Source: Roseovarius aestuarii (lineage in GTDB: Bacteria > Pseudomonadota > Alphaproteobacteria > Rhodobacterales > Rhodobacteraceae). From it: a stretch of 64,000 bases of DNA. Location: assembly GCA_027214255.1 (NCBI GenBank), contig JAPWHL010000016.1:45116-109115 (forward strand). The letters run 5' to 3'. Position 1 is the stretch's first letter, and each line of letters opens with the position of its first letter. This document shows, in pieces, positions 35,172 to 44,716 of the stretch. The notes under the pieces were generated by a model. That model had not been told where the DNA came from and ran no database searches. It was given only the letters and a program-made list of their open reading frames with translations. Made by a program: the position numbers and the translations under genes.

Positions 35172-36248
35172 ATGAACCAGTCAACACCGCTTGCCCGGAT
35201 CGCGCCGCCTGTGCCCATAGCCGCGACCGCCGCGCGCCTGACACGCAAGCAAAAAGCCGCAATCATCGTGCGATTTTTGTTGAACGAAGGCGCGGATGTC
35301 CGCCTGTCCGAGTTGCCCGAAGGCATGCAAGCCGCCTTGACCACGCAAATGGGGTCAATGCGTTACGTCGACCGCACGACCCTGATCAGCGTCCTCACCG
35401 AATTCGCGACCGAGCTGGAGGGAATGGGCCTGACCTTTCCACATGGTGTGGCGGGTGCGTTGAATGCTCTGGATGGCCGGATCAGCCCGCATACCGCCGC
35501 CCGCCTGCGCAAAGAGGCCGGTGTCCGTCAGTTCGGCGACCCTTGGGAACAGGTTGCCCGCGCAGATCTGGATGATCTGATCCCCATCCTTCTGGCGGAA
35601 AGCACAGAAGTGGCCGCCGTCATGCTGGCCAAACTGGACGTCGCCCGCGCCGCAGATTTGCTCAGCCGCCTACCCGGGGATCGCGCGCGCCGGATCACAT
35701 TTGCCATCGGTCAAACCGGCAACGTGACACCAGCCGCGGTCGACCGCATCGGCCTGTCGCTGGCCGCGCAGTTAAACGAATTGCCACCTGCCGCCTTCGA
35801 AGATGGCCCGGTAGAGCGGATCGGCGCAATCCTGAACTCCTCAACGGGGGCCTTACGCGACAATGTGCTGAACGGGCTGGACGAAGAAGATCGTGATTTC
35901 GCCGATCAGGTTCGTCGTGCGATCTTTACCTTTGTGCATATTCCGGACCGCCTTGCCGCCACTGACGTTCCCAAGGTCACCCGCGACCTAGAGCAAAGCG
36001 TTCTGATGACGGCCCTTGGCGCGGCTTTGGCTGGCGAATTGGCCCCTGTGGCAGAATTTCTTTTGGACAACATGTCCCGCCGCATGTCCGACGCCATTCG
36101 CGAAGAGATCGAAGAATTGGGGCGCATCAAGCCCAAAGAGGGCGAAGAGGCCATGACACAGGTGGTAAACGCGATCCGCCGTCTACAGGCCGCCGGGGAA
36201 ATTACGCTGATCCTTCCCGGTGACGACGATGAGGAGGAGAACACCTAA
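35172..36248 (+). CDS. fliG: Flagellar motor switch protein FliG
   Basis: This 358-residue protein is a FliG. It has the middle-domain motif in DLDDLIPILLAESTEVAAVML and LLSRLPGDRARRI, and the C-terminal torque domain ends with charged helices. FliG sits in the C-ring, where it meets the MotA stator and sets rotation direction. The N-terminal region (LTRKQKAAIIVRFLLNEGA) contacts FliF. No other flagellar gene is in the window, so it is a solitary copy. Possible second copy elsewhere not testable here. Confidence 0.9.
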   Translation: MNQSTPLARIAPPVPIAATAARLTRKQKAAIIVRFLLNEGADVRLSELPEGMQAALTTQMGSMRYVDRTTLISVLTEFATELEGMGLTFPHGVAGALNALDGRISPHTAARLRKEAGVRQFGDPWEQVARADLDDLIPILLAESTEVAAVMLAKLDVARAADLLSRLPGDRARRITFAIGQTGNVTPAAVDRIGLSLAAQLNELPPAAFEDGPVERIGAILNSSTGALRDNVLNGLDEEDRDFADQVRRAIFTFVHIPDRLAATDVPKVTRDLEQSVLMTALGAALAGELAPVAEFLLDNMSRRMSDAIREEIEELGRIKPKEGEEAMTQVVNAIRRLQAAGEITLILPGDDDEEENT

Positions 36249-36391
36249 ACAATTAAAATCAAGAGATTTTCGTATCTCTTTCACATAGGCATCAAACCCG
36301 GCATCTGTCCAAACCTGCGCTTTAGCTTGTGATTGCTTGGCCCGGCCTCTAAATCTGGCCGAATTGAAACAATGCGCTGTGCGAACCCAGT

Positions 36392-37339
36392 ATGAGCCAA
36401 TCCAAAGACAGTTTTGTGACGCGCGCAGGCGAATACATGGTGAACATGGTTTTGCGCGGCCTGATCGGTGCCGCGCAACTGACGCCCTATCGTTTTCGTA
36501 TCCCTGCCATGGGATGGATCACGGCGCATGTCATTGCGCCGCTGGCAGGGTACTCGCGACGGGTGCGTGAAAATCTGGAATTGGTTCTGCCCGACTTGCC
36601 TCAGTCCGAAGTGCGCGCATTGATGCGTTCGGTGCCCGACAATGCCGGGCGGGGCATAATCGAGTTATACTCGTCGCGCGAATTCATCGAACGGGCGCGC
36701 CATTCTCCTCTGATCGGTCCCGGCCTGACGGCCATGCACGCCGCCCGCGCCGAAGGCCGCCCGATCATTATCGTGACCGGCCATTTTGGCAGCTTCAATG
36801 CGGGCCGTATGGCCTTGATCGAAAACGGATTCAAAATGGGCAGTTTCTATCGCCCCCTCAAGAACCGTTACTTCAATCCGCACTATGCGCAGGCCATGGG
36901 CGCGTTAAGTGAACCCCTGTTTGCCCAAAGCAAACGTGGCATGGTGCAGATGGTCAAACACCTAAAGGGTGGCGGCGTTGTGGCCATCCTGAATGATCTG
37001 AATGCGCATGACGGGGTGCCGTTACAGTTTTTTGGCAAACCTGCCCTGACCTCGCTGGTCACAGCGGAAATGGCACTTAGATGCAATGCTCTGTTAGTGC
37101 CTTGCTGGGGCTTGCGCCGCGAGAACGGTCTGGATTTCGAAACCATCGTAGAAAACCCAATTGAACATAGCGATCCCGTCACCATGACACAGGATTTTAA
37201 CGACCGGTTGGAAGTCATGGTGCGCAAGCACATGGATCAGTGGTTTTGGGTGCATCGTCGCTGGAAAGACGGCACCGGGGGAATGGCCGATCGCGGCGCA
37301 GCACGTGTGGCCGCGATGCAAGACCGTTCATCTGACTAG
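36392..37339 (+). CDS. LpxL/HtrB-like lipid A (or lysophospholipid) acyltransferase
   Basis: This 315-residue protein resembles late lipid A acyltransferases. The conserved block is IVTGHFGSFNAG near residue 130, followed by PLKNRYFNPH and the C-terminal QWFWVHRRWKDG typical of LpxL. The HX4(D/E) catalytic pair reads His-FGSF-Asn here, with Asn in place of Glu or Asp. It has a hydrophobic N-terminus and probably acts at the inner membrane. Its stop overlaps that of the convergent gene by 12 bases. The ribosome site is weak. Confidence 0.8.
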   Translation: MSQSKDSFVTRAGEYMVNMVLRGLIGAAQLTPYRFRIPAMGWITAHVIAPLAGYSRRVRENLELVLPDLPQSEVRALMRSVPDNAGRGIIELYSSREFIERARHSPLIGPGLTAMHAARAEGRPIIIVTGHFGSFNAGRMALIENGFKMGSFYRPLKNRYFNPHYAQAMGALSEPLFAQSKRGMVQMVKHLKGGGVVAILNDLNAHDGVPLQFFGKPALTSLVTAEMALRCNALLVPCWGLRRENGLDFETIVENPIEHSDPVTMTQDFNDRLEVMVRKHMDQWFWVHRRWKDGTGGMADRGAARVAAMQDRSSD

Positions 37340-38026
37340 GGCCGCAGCCTCGATTGCGCCGAAACCGGGGCGTTGCAGGATCACCGCTATGTTCGCCTCT
37401 TGGTCAACCCGCGCCTTCATGCTGAGCGCGGCGCGGCGGTCCCAGCGCCCCAACTCGACCAGATCGGTCACGACATTGGCATAGGAAAATGTGTTGCCCG
37501 CATTTTCGCCCCGCGTGATTTTGACGTCGCTTTGCGGCACAAAGCGCACCATTTGAACAATTAACGGCTCAGCCCCACTTAGGGATTGAGCCGACACCGT
37601 GATCTGCCCGCCTTGGCGCGTGACCGACAGATCAACCGTTTTGGGCTGACCCATGTGGCGATTGATCAAGGCATTCACATCCTTTGGGCGGTTTCCGACG
37701 ACATCTTGCTGTCCGTTCACGATCATCTGAGGCGTATAGACCATGCGCCGTTTACCCGCCTTGGCATAGGCATGCTGGCGGCGCGTGTAGGCATTATTCG
37801 CGAAGACATCTTTCCAACCAATGTAATCCCAATAATCCACATGCAGCGCCAATGCGATGACATCCTCGCGCGCGGCCAGTTCATGCAGCAATGCATCTGC
37901 TGGCGGGCACGAGGAACACCCTTGCGAGGTAAACAGTTCGACCACCACCTGGCGCTGCCCTTCCCCCGCGAATGCGGTCGAAACCATCAGGAAAGGGGCA
38001 AGAATCAGGTGTGTGAAAAGACGCAT
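37328..38026 (-). CDS. DUF1223 secreted thioredoxin-like protein
   Basis: This 232-residue precursor starts MRLFTHLILAPFLMVSTAFA, a clear signal peptide. The mature part has the DUF1223 motif VELFTSQGCSSCPPADALLH, a thioredoxin-like CSSC pair, and ALHVDYWDYIGWKDVF, YTRRQHAYAKA and YTPQMIVNGQ. Function is unknown; a periplasmic redox role is likely from the fold. An open frame continues upstream to 39604, but that part is antisense to acnA and not translated from a plausible start. Confidence 0.9.
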   Translation of the reverse strand: MRLFTHLILAPFLMVSTAFAGEGQRQVVVELFTSQGCSSCPPADALLHELAAREDVIALALHVDYWDYIGWKDVFANNAYTRRQHAYAKAGKRRMVYTPQMIVNGQQDVVGNRPKDVNALINRHMGQPKTVDLSVTRQGGQITVSAQSLSGAEPLIVQMVRFVPQSDVKITRGENAGNTFSYANVVTDLVELGRWDRRAALSMKARVDQEANIAVILQRPGFGAIEAAALVR

Positions 38027-38245
38027 CAGGCGTGTCCGTGTTCTGCTGAGTTTAGGTTTCTTATCATTTACCTGCCAAACGGGCGAATGACCAATCAAGG
38101 ATTCGTTAGACCCAAGTGAATTCTCGCAGCAATTGCCTAATTGTGTGCAATGGTATACAAAAAGACGGTCAGCCCTCTTGATCGCCCACCGCAAATGCGC
38201 GACAAGCGGGCAAAGCCAGTTTTCACGAGCCGAAAGGACACCCGG

Positions 38246-41017
38246 ATGCCCATCACAGTCGGACATGATTCCGCCAAAACCCGCAAGTCGATCACCGTTG
38301 GCGATCAGACGCTTGCCTATTATTCGATCAAGGCTGCCGAGGCTGCTGGCCTGGGCGACTTTTCCCGCCTGCCCGCCGCGCTGAAGGTGGTATTGGAGAA
38401 CATGCTGCGCTTTGAGGATGGCAAGACGGTCAGCGTCGACGACATCCGCGCCTTTGGAGAATGGGCCAAAAACGGCGGCAAGAACCCGCGCGAGATCGCC
38501 TATCGCCCAGCCCGTGTTCTGATGCAGGATTTCACCGGCGTCCCCGCCGTGGTTGATCTGGCCGCGATGCGCGATGGCATCGTCGCATTGGGTGGCAAGG
38601 CCGAACAGATTAACCCGTTGAACCCTGTCGATCTGGTCATTGACCACTCGGTCATGATTGATGAATTCGGCAATCCACGCGCGTTCCAAATGAACGTCGA
38701 CCGTGAATACGAACGCAATATGGAGCGCTATCAGTTCCTCAAATGGGGCCAAGGCGCGTTCAACAACTTCCGCGTTGTTCCCCCCGGCACCGGCATTTGC
38801 CATCAGGTGAATCTGGAATACCTGTCCCAAACCGTCTGGAGCGATGTCGATCAGGACGGCGTCGAAGTGGCCTATCCAGATACGCTGGTCGGGACCGACA
38901 GCCACACCACCATGGTCAACGGCGCTGCCGTTCTGGGCTGGGGCGTTGGCGGGATCGAGGCCGAGGCGGCAATGCTGGGGCAGCCGATCTCGATGCTGAT
39001 CCCCGAAGTGGTTGGTTTTGAACTGACCGGGAAGATGACCGAAGGCACAACCGGCACCGATCTGGTTCTGAAGGTCGTTGAATTGCTGCGCGAACGCGGC
39101 GTTGTTGGCAAATTCGTTGAATTCTATGGTGTCGGGCTGGATCACTTGCCGCTGGCTGACCGTGCAACAATCGCCAACATGGCCCCCGAATACGGTGCCA
39201 CCTGTGGTTTCTTCCCGATTGATGGCGAAACCCTGCGGTATCTGCGCAACACAGGCCGCGATGAGGCCCGTGTTCAACTGGTCGAGGCTTACGCCAAGGA
39301 AAACGGCATGTGGCGCGGCGACGATTACGCACCCGTCTATACAGACACATTGCATCTGGACATGGGCACGATCGTGCCCGCCATTTCCGGCCCCAAACGT
39401 CCGCAAGACTACATCGCCTTGGACAAAGCCGCGCAGACCTTCCACGCCTATGTCGATGGCCAACGAAAAGCCAAGGATGCAAGCACGCGTCAGGAAGTGC
39501 GCTGGGAAGGGGAAGGCGGACAGCCAGAGCCACAGGACATCCCCGGTGACGAGGGCAACCACAAGCGCGGCTATGTCGCCAGCGACGCCCCCTATCAGAT
39601 GCATGACGGCTCTATCGTAATTGCGTCAATCACATCCTGCACCAACACATCCAACCCCTATGTGATGATTGGCGCGGGCCTTGTTGCGCGCAAGGCCGCT
39701 GCACTGGGTCTGAACCGCAAACCGTGGGTAAAGACCTCGCTCGCGCCCGGCTCGCAAGTGGTCAGCGCCTATCTTGAGGCCGCTGGCCTGCAAGAAGATC
39801 TGGACAAGATCGGTTTCAACCTTGTTGGATATGGCTGCACCACCTGCATCGGCAACTCGGGGCCACTGGCACCTGAAATCAGCAAATGCATCAATGACAA
39901 TGATCTGATCGGGGTTAGCGTTCTGTCCGGCAACCGTAACTTTGAAGGTCGCATCAGCCCGGATGTGCGCGCCAACTATCTGGCGTCTCCTCCGCTGGTG
40001 GTGGCCTATGCGCTGGTTGGTGACATGAATGTCGACATCACCACCGCCCCATTGGGACAGGACCAGAACGGCAACGATGTTTTCCTGAAAGACATCTGGC
40101 CCACATCGGCCGAAGTTGCAGAACTGGTTGAGCAAACCGTGACGCGCGAGGCATTTCAGTCGAAATATGCCGACGTGTTCAAGGGTGACGACAAATGGCA
40201 GGCCGTGGAAACCTCCGAGGGTGAAACATATGATTGGCCCCCACAGTCAACCTATGTACAAAACCCGCCCTACTTTCAGGGCATGGCCGCAGAGCCGGGC
40301 AAGATCACCAATATCGAGGGTGCCCGCGTTCTGGCGCTGTTGGGCGATATGGTCACGACCGACCACATCAGCCCCGCAGGTAGTTTCAAGGATACAACGC
40401 CCGCAGGGAAATACCTGTTGGATCATCAGGTGCCCGTACGGGAATTCAATTCCTACGGATCGCGTCGCGGCAACCATGAGGTGATGATGCGTGGCACGTT
40501 CGCCAACATCCGTATCAAGAACGAGATGCTGGACGGCGTCGAAGGCGGCTACACCAAGGGCCCGGATGGCGCGCAGACCTCGATCTTTGACGCGGCAATG
40601 GCCTATCAGGCCAATGGCACGCCTCTGGTGGTCTTTGGCGGCGAACAGTACGGTGCCGGTTCCAGCCGCGACTGGGCAGCCAAAGGCACGGCCCTGCTGG
40701 GCGTCAAGGCCGTGATCTCGGAGAATTTTGAACGCATCCACCGTTCAAACTTGGTTGGCATGGGGGTAATCCCGTTCGAATTCACCGGCGGCGACACGCG
40801 CAAAACACTGGGCCTGACGGGTGATGAAACCGTTTCGATCCACGGGTTGGACACGATCAAACCCCTGCAGGAGGTGCCTTGCACGATCGCTAAAGCAGAC
40901 GGAACCGTCCTAGAGATCACGCTGAAATGCCGGATCGATACTGCGATCGAGATTGAGTACATCGAACACGGCGGCGTTTTGCACTATGTTCTGCGCAACC
41001 TGGCGAAGGCGGCATAA
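38246..41017 (+). CDS. acnA: Aconitate hydratase A
   Basis: This 923-residue enzyme interconverts citrate and isocitrate in the TCA cycle. It is the AcnA/IRP type. The [4Fe-4S] ligands are in [10 protein letters not shown] and [13 protein letters not shown]. Other motifs are [11 protein letters not shown] and, in the C-terminal swivelling domain, [14 protein letters not shown] start at 38246 ([10 protein letters not shown]) because CGAAAGGACA precedes it; an in-frame ATG-like extension of 35 codons upstream is not conserved-looking. It is divergent from the DUF1223 gene. Confidence 0.97.
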   Translation: MPITVGHDSAKTRKSITVGDQTLAYYSIKAAEAAGLGDFSRLPAALKVVLENMLRFEDGKTVSVDDIRAFGEWAKNGGKNPREIAYRPARVLMQDFTGVPAVVDLAAMRDGIVALGGKAEQINPLNPVDLVIDHSVMIDEFGNPRAFQMNVDREYERNMERYQFLKWGQGAFNNFRVVPPGTGICHQVNLEYLSQTVWSDVDQDGVEVAYPDTLVGTDSHTTMVNGAAVLGWGVGGIEAEAAMLGQPISMLIPEVVGFELTGKMTEGTTGTDLVLKVVELLRERGVVGKFVEFYGVGLDHLPLADRATIANMAPEYGATCGFFPIDGETLRYLRNTGRDEARVQLVEAYAKENGMWRGDDYAPVYTDTLHLDMGTIVPAISGPKRPQDYIALDKAAQTFHAYVDGQRKAKDASTRQEVRWEGEGGQPEPQDIPGDEGNHKRGYVASDAPYQMHDGSIVIASITSCTNTSNPYVMIGAGLVARKAAALGLNRKPWVKTSLAPGSQVVSAYLEAAGLQEDLDKIGFNLVGYGCTTCIGNSGPLAPEISKCINDNDLIGVSVLSGNRNFEGRISPDVRANYLASPPLVVAYALVGDMNVDITTAPLGQDQNGNDVFLKDIWPTSAEVAELVEQTVTREAFQSKYADVFKGDDKWQAVETSEGETYDWPPQSTYVQNPPYFQGMAAEPGKITNIEGARVLALLGDMVTTDHISPAGSFKDTTPAGKYLLDHQVPVREFNSYGSRRGNHEVMMRGTFANIRIKNEMLDGVEGGYTKGPDGAQTSIFDAAMAYQANGTPLVVFGGEQYGAGSSRDWAAKGTALLGVKAVISENFERIHRSNLVGMGVIPFEFTGGDTRKTLGLTGDETVSIHGLDTIKPLQEVPCTIAKADGTVLEITLKCRIDTAIEIEYIEHGGVLHYVLRNLAKAA

Positions 41018-41041
41018 ATCCGCTGATCCCGCCCAAGTTGA

Positions 41042-41075
41042 AACGCCCGCAGAGTCACCTCTGTGGGCGTTTTTT
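41042..41075 (+). terminator. Rho-independent terminator after acnA
   Basis: ACGCCCGCAGAG and CTCTGTGGGCGT form a 12-bp stem with a 4-base loop, followed by a run of T. It lies 26 bases after the acnA stop. The remaining bases to 41300 show no gene. Confidence 0.92.
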
Positions 41076-41300
41076 CGTACATCCCCATACATGCAGTGTT
41101 TCAACGCTTTAAATGCTCTAGTGATTGAGGTAGTATCGCGTCCAAAGGCGCGGAAAACAGCGCCCAGTTTGAGCAGTCACCGGGGAAGGCACCTCGGATC
41201 AGAGCAGCGTTATTGACCAAATTGCGGGCCAGTCATCCGCAATCGTCACCGCATGCGATGACCGTGTCACATCCCATTGCAGGCATGAGGACATCGCAAG

Positions 41301-41891
41301 ATGGGCACGCACGATTCAGTATTCATGCGAAAATCCCTTCGTCACCTAGACGCCTTGCGCAACGTTGGAAGGCAAGATTCCGGCACAGGCGTCCCCTTTC
41401 CCGAAGGCTGGTTCGACCTTCCTGAATCTACATTGACCGATCTGGGCGCGATGGCCCTCCTGACCAGTTTGAACCGTGCCCATGCCAATCTGACGATGCC
41501 ACAGGTCATGGCGCAGATCGAAGTCCCCTTGCGCCTGAAACAATATCGCATTTTTCGCTCTGGCGGATATCCACGTGCATTCGTCACCTGGGCCGGGCTA
41601 TCAGACGGCGCGGAACGCCGGTTTGCACTGCAACATCGGCCATTGAAGCCGCAGGATTGGAACAGCGGGACCTCAACTTGGGTGGTCGATTTCGTTGCAC
41701 CTTTCGGCCATGTCGCCGACGTTCTAAGCAAATTGCAAAGCGTGCAAACGCCCCGTGTGCGAACCTTATGGCATAACAAGACCGGAACACGGTATCGCAT
41801 CATGGAATGGTCACGCGAAAAGCCCGGTCAGGACATCTCGGTACGATCCTTTGGGGTCGGTCAGTTCGCAAAACATCTGGGCGGGGAATAG
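41301..41891 (+). CDS. HlyC-type toxin-activating lysine acyltransferase
   Basis: This 196-residue protein resembles HlyC/RtxC, which transfer a fatty acyl group from acyl-ACP to internal lysines of RTX toxins. The catalytic His61 (AHANLTM) and Asp130 (WVVDFVAPFG) are 69 residues apart, exactly as His23 and Asp92 in HlyC. The flanking WNSGTSTW matches the family WxSGxxxW. Its stop is 3 bases before the VCBS-Hint gene, so the two are co-transcribed. No RTX toxin with GGxGxDxxx repeats is in this window. A Rhodobacterales extension of about 38 residues precedes the family core. Confidence 0.88.
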   Translation: MGTHDSVFMRKSLRHLDALRNVGRQDSGTGVPFPEGWFDLPESTLTDLGAMALLTSLNRAHANLTMPQVMAQIEVPLRLKQYRIFRSGGYPRAFVTWAGLSDGAERRFALQHRPLKPQDWNSGTSTWVVDFVAPFGHVADVLSKLQSVQTPRVRTLWHNKTGTRYRIMEWSREKPGQDISVRSFGVGQFAKHLGGE

Positions 41892-41894
41892 ACG

Positions 41895-42857
41895 ATGGGC
41901 ACCCCCACGATTGGCGGCACGACAACCGGCAACGTGACCGAAAACTCGGGTGCGATTGTGGACGGAGATCTCGAAGATATCGGGACATTTTCGGGAACGA
42001 CGGACGACACGTTTTCGATCACCTCTGCGGCAACCTACGGAACAGCCTCAATAAACCCATCAACCGGTGTCTGGACCTATGATTTGAACGACGCGGACCC
42101 GACTGTTCAGGCGCTGGATCCCGGCGAGACAATGACCGATGTCTTTACGGTCAGAATGGTTGACAACGATGGTGGGGTCGACACGCAAGTCATCACAATC
42201 ACGATCCATGGCGCAGTATGCTTCGCAGGCGGCACGCTTATTCGCACCCCGCAAGGCCCCTGCTTGGTCGAGGATCTGCGCCCCGGAATGCAGATCCAGA
42301 CGTTGGGACATGGTGCACAGACATTACTTTGGCTCGGGCGCCAACGGATTTCAGCCGATGACATGGCCGATAATGCACGCCTGCGCCCAATTCTGATCAA
42401 AGCCGGAGCCTTGGGCTGTGGCCTGCCGACGCGAGACTTGCGGGTATCCCGGCAGCACAGGATGCTTATCCGTGGGCCGGTCGTTCAGGACATATTCGGC
42501 ACAGCCGAGATTTTAGTCCCTGCCATTTGGTTGGTTGGCATCCAAGGTATCACCATGGCCGAAGCAAACGATGGAATCGATTACTTCCACCTGTTGCTAG
42601 ACCAGCATCACGTTGTTTTTGCCAATGACGCACCCAGCGAAAGCTTTCTGACCGGACCAGAAGCGTTAAAAACGCTGCCAGACAGTGATCGCGCCGACAT
42701 CGCCCGTATATTGCCGCAGACCGCCTTACCCGGCCATTCTCCGGCACCTGCGCGTCCAATACCCGCCAACGGGCGAGAAATGCGCCAGTTTCGCAAGGCC
42801 TTGTCCCGCGTGTGCGGTAGCCTTTTGCAAGACATGTCTGAACTGGTCCACGGCTAA
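41895..42857 (+). CDS. VCBS-repeat protein with C-terminal Hint_2 domain
   Basis: This 320-residue protein has one VCBS-type repeat at residues 1-105 (TGNVTENSG, YGTASINPSTGVWTYDLNDA, ETMTDVFTVRMVDNDGG) and then a Hint_2 domain starting at Cys109 (CFAGGTLIRTPQGPCLVE). Block B (DLRVSRQHRMLI) and the end block (YFHLLLDQHHVVFANDAP) are intact. It has no signal peptide; VCBS proteins are commonly exported by type I systems. It is the second gene of a pair with the HlyC-like acyltransferase and could be its target. It has few lysines (about four), mostly in the Hint part. Confidence 0.85.
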   Translation: MGTPTIGGTTTGNVTENSGAIVDGDLEDIGTFSGTTDDTFSITSAATYGTASINPSTGVWTYDLNDADPTVQALDPGETMTDVFTVRMVDNDGGVDTQVITITIHGAVCFAGGTLIRTPQGPCLVEDLRPGMQIQTLGHGAQTLLWLGRQRISADDMADNARLRPILIKAGALGCGLPTRDLRVSRQHRMLIRGPVVQDIFGTAEILVPAIWLVGIQGITMAEANDGIDYFHLLLDQHHVVFANDAPSESFLTGPEALKTLPDSDRADIARILPQTALPGHSPAPARPIPANGREMRQFRKALSRVCGSLLQDMSELVHG

Positions 42858-43069
42858 AATTTCCGGCCATGCAGTTTTCAAGCGCCCGCGCGCGGATTGT
42901 GATCCGGAGTCGGCCAAAGCCCGCATAGTCAGCCGCGATCCGCCATGATCGCACTGAATGCTCGATTTTCCGCCGATTCGCTGGATATGCGTGTCAAGAC
43001 ATGGAATTCCCCCCTTTGCGGAGAGCGCCTGTGAGGCATACTTGTCATATTCAGATAGGGAGCCATTAA

Positions 43070-43195
43070 ATGCGTGCAGTATTGATCATCGCCCAAGTTG
43101 CCATTCTAGCCTTGCTTGCCGTTGTCGGCGCACAAGACGACAGCCAAACCGAATCCGCTCGGCATGTTCAAACCGAGACGCGTGCGAACCTGTAA
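43070..43195 (+). CDS. Small peptide with a hydrophobic N-terminus
   Basis: This 41-residue frame begins MRAVLIIAQVAILALLAVVG and ends QTETRANL. It has a membrane or signal-type N-terminus and a short polar tail. TAGGGAG lies 8 bases before the ATG, a convincing ribosome site. It is too short to be assigned a family. It may be a small membrane peptide or lipoprotein-like leader without lipobox. Confidence 0.45.
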   Translation: MRAVLIIAQVAILALLAVVGAQDDSQTESARHVQTETRANL

Positions 43196-43271
43196 TGGTA
43201 GTTTTGTGTAAGTTTCAGATCTAGATCTGTGGATAACAGGCTAAGCTAAAGCACTAATCTGCAACACGCCG

Positions 43272-43811
43272 TTAGCGCCCCAGTGCCTTTTCCAACTCGG
43301 GCCGGAACCGTTGTTGATAATCGCTGCCCACCAGTGGGCCGATAAATTTGAAAAGAACCTTGCCGTCGCCATCAATGATAAAGGTTTCCGGCGGTGCCGT
43401 AACACCCCAGTCAATCGCGGCGCGCCCTTGCGGATCAAACGCCGTGGCAAAGAACGGATCACCGTCGCGGGTCAAATATTGATCGGCCTGTGCGGCGTCA
43501 TCTTTGAAATTGATGCCCGCAACGCGTACGCCCTCGTCGTTCAGGGCATGCAACGTCGGATGTTCGGCCCGGCAAGGCGGGCACCAGCTGGCCCAGAAGT
43601 TGACCACAGTCACCTCGCCACTGCGCAAATCCGCGTCCGTTAACTGAACACGTCCTTCCAGCCCCTCAGGGGGTACCGCAGGCGCAGGTTGGTCGATGAA
43701 AACCGACGGCAATGCGTCGGGATTGTCCCGCTGCATTCCAACGAAAAACATTGCTGTCAGCGCGGCGAAAATAACCGGCGGTGCAATCATCAAAGGTGAT
43801 AGTTTAGCCAC
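43272..43811 (-). CDS. ccmG: Cytochrome c maturation thioredoxin CcmG (DsbE)
   Basis: This protein of about 179 residues is a membrane-anchored periplasmic thioredoxin that reduces apocytochrome c for heme attachment. The active site is FWASWCPPCRAEHPTL, and the family GVTAPPETFIID follows. A single N-terminal membrane segment anchors it. I start at GTG 43811, overlapping the ccmD stop, as AAAGGA precedes it; the ATG at 43832 would lie inside ccmD. It ends the ccmABCDG operon. Confidence 0.94.
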   Translation of the reverse strand: MAKLSPLMIAPPVIFAALTAMFFVGMQRDNPDALPSVFIDQPAPAVPPEGLEGRVQLTDADLRSGEVTVVNFWASWCPPCRAEHPTLHALNDEGVRVAGINFKDDAAQADQYLTRDGDPFFATAFDPQGRAAIDWGVTAPPETFIIDGDGKVLFKFIGPLVGSDYQQRFRPELEKALGR

Positions 43812-43962
43812 GGTCGCGCATCCTTTGTTCAACTATGTCCAGCTCGGACCGGACACGGCGTGCGCGCCAAAGGCTAAGCCAGCACAGCCCGCACAAGATG
43901 ACGATCGAAATCGCGTAGGAGGACAGAACCTCGACCGCGTATTTCCCTAGTTCCGGCATCAT
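43804..43962 (-). CDS. ccmD: Heme exporter protein CcmD
   Basis: This 52-residue protein has one membrane segment (YAISIVILCGLCWLSLW) followed by a basic cytoplasmic tail (RARRVRSELD) and is typical for CcmD. It helps release holo-CcmE from the CcmABC complex. Its ATG overlaps the stop of ccmC (GGATGATG), and its stop overlaps the GTG of ccmG. The position and topology identify it more than the sequence. Confidence 0.9.
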   Translation of the reverse strand: MMPELGKYAVEVLSSYAISIVILCGLCWLSLWRARRVRSELDIVEQRMRDRG

Positions 43963-44693
43963 CCCATCCGCTCCCGCGCCAGTAAGGCGCGCATTCTGCG
44001 CGCCCGGATTTCGGTCTGTGTGCGCAACAACACCAGTGCAACGAACAACAAGACAAATCCCGCGATACACACCAATAGTGGAAAGTAGAACACGTTAGAC
44101 ACGTTTTCCTTCTTGTCCAAACTTAACGACGCTCCTTGGTGAAGTCCTTGGTTCCAAAACAAAACCGCGTACCGGCTAAGCAGTGCGAACACCGATCCAA
44201 CAAGGCACAGCACAGACGTTAGATCGGCAGCCGTGTCGTCATTTTCAATGGCTGCCCACAGTGCAATATAGCCCAGATAGAACAAAAACAGGATCAGGAA
44301 CGAGGTCAGCCGCGGGTCCCAAACCCACCATGTGCCCCAGATTGGCTGCCCCCAAATCGCGCCGGTAATCAATGCAATCACCGTCATCACGGCCCCGACC
44401 GGTGCCGCGGCCCGCGCAGCAAGAGCGCTAACGTGATGGCGTCGCACGATCCAAATCAGCGACGCGATCAGCATCATGATCCACGCGTTGATCGCCATGA
44501 GCGCCGAGGGCACATGAAGATAGATAATCTTGACGCTGGCCCCTTGGCGGGCATCCTCGGGCGTGAACCAAAATCCCCAGATCAGGCCAACGATCAACGA
44601 CACCAGCGCCAGCCCCCCGACCCAAGGCAGAACCTTGTCCGACGTGGCGATAAATTTCTTTGGGTTGGCGTATTCCCACAGCGAGGCCATCAT
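43959..44693 (-). CDS. ccmC: Heme handling protein CcmC
   Basis: This 244-residue protein has six membrane segments and the WWD motif IWGTWWVWDPRLTS near residue 125, which binds heme and delivers it to CcmE. Two periplasmic histidines flank it, including one in KIIYLHVPSA near residue 60 and another in NQGLHQGAS. It belongs to the ccmABCDG operon. The start is MMASLW at 44693. Confidence 0.95.
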   Translation of the reverse strand: MMASLWEYANPKKFIATSDKVLPWVGGLALVSLIVGLIWGFWFTPEDARQGASVKIIYLHVPSALMAINAWIMMLIASLIWIVRRHHVSALAARAAAPVGAVMTVIALITGAIWGQPIWGTWWVWDPRLTSFLILFLFYLGYIALWAAIENDDTAADLTSVLCLVGSVFALLSRYAVLFWNQGLHQGASLSLDKKENVSNVFYFPLLVCIAGFVLLFVALVLLRTQTEIRARRMRALLARERMG

Positions 44694-44716
44694 GTATTCC
44701 CGTTATTTGCCTGCCC

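Noticed and set aside
38027..39604. Upstream extension of the DUF1223 frame to 758 codons
   Set aside because: This part is antisense to acnA; the real protein starts at 38026 with a signal peptide.
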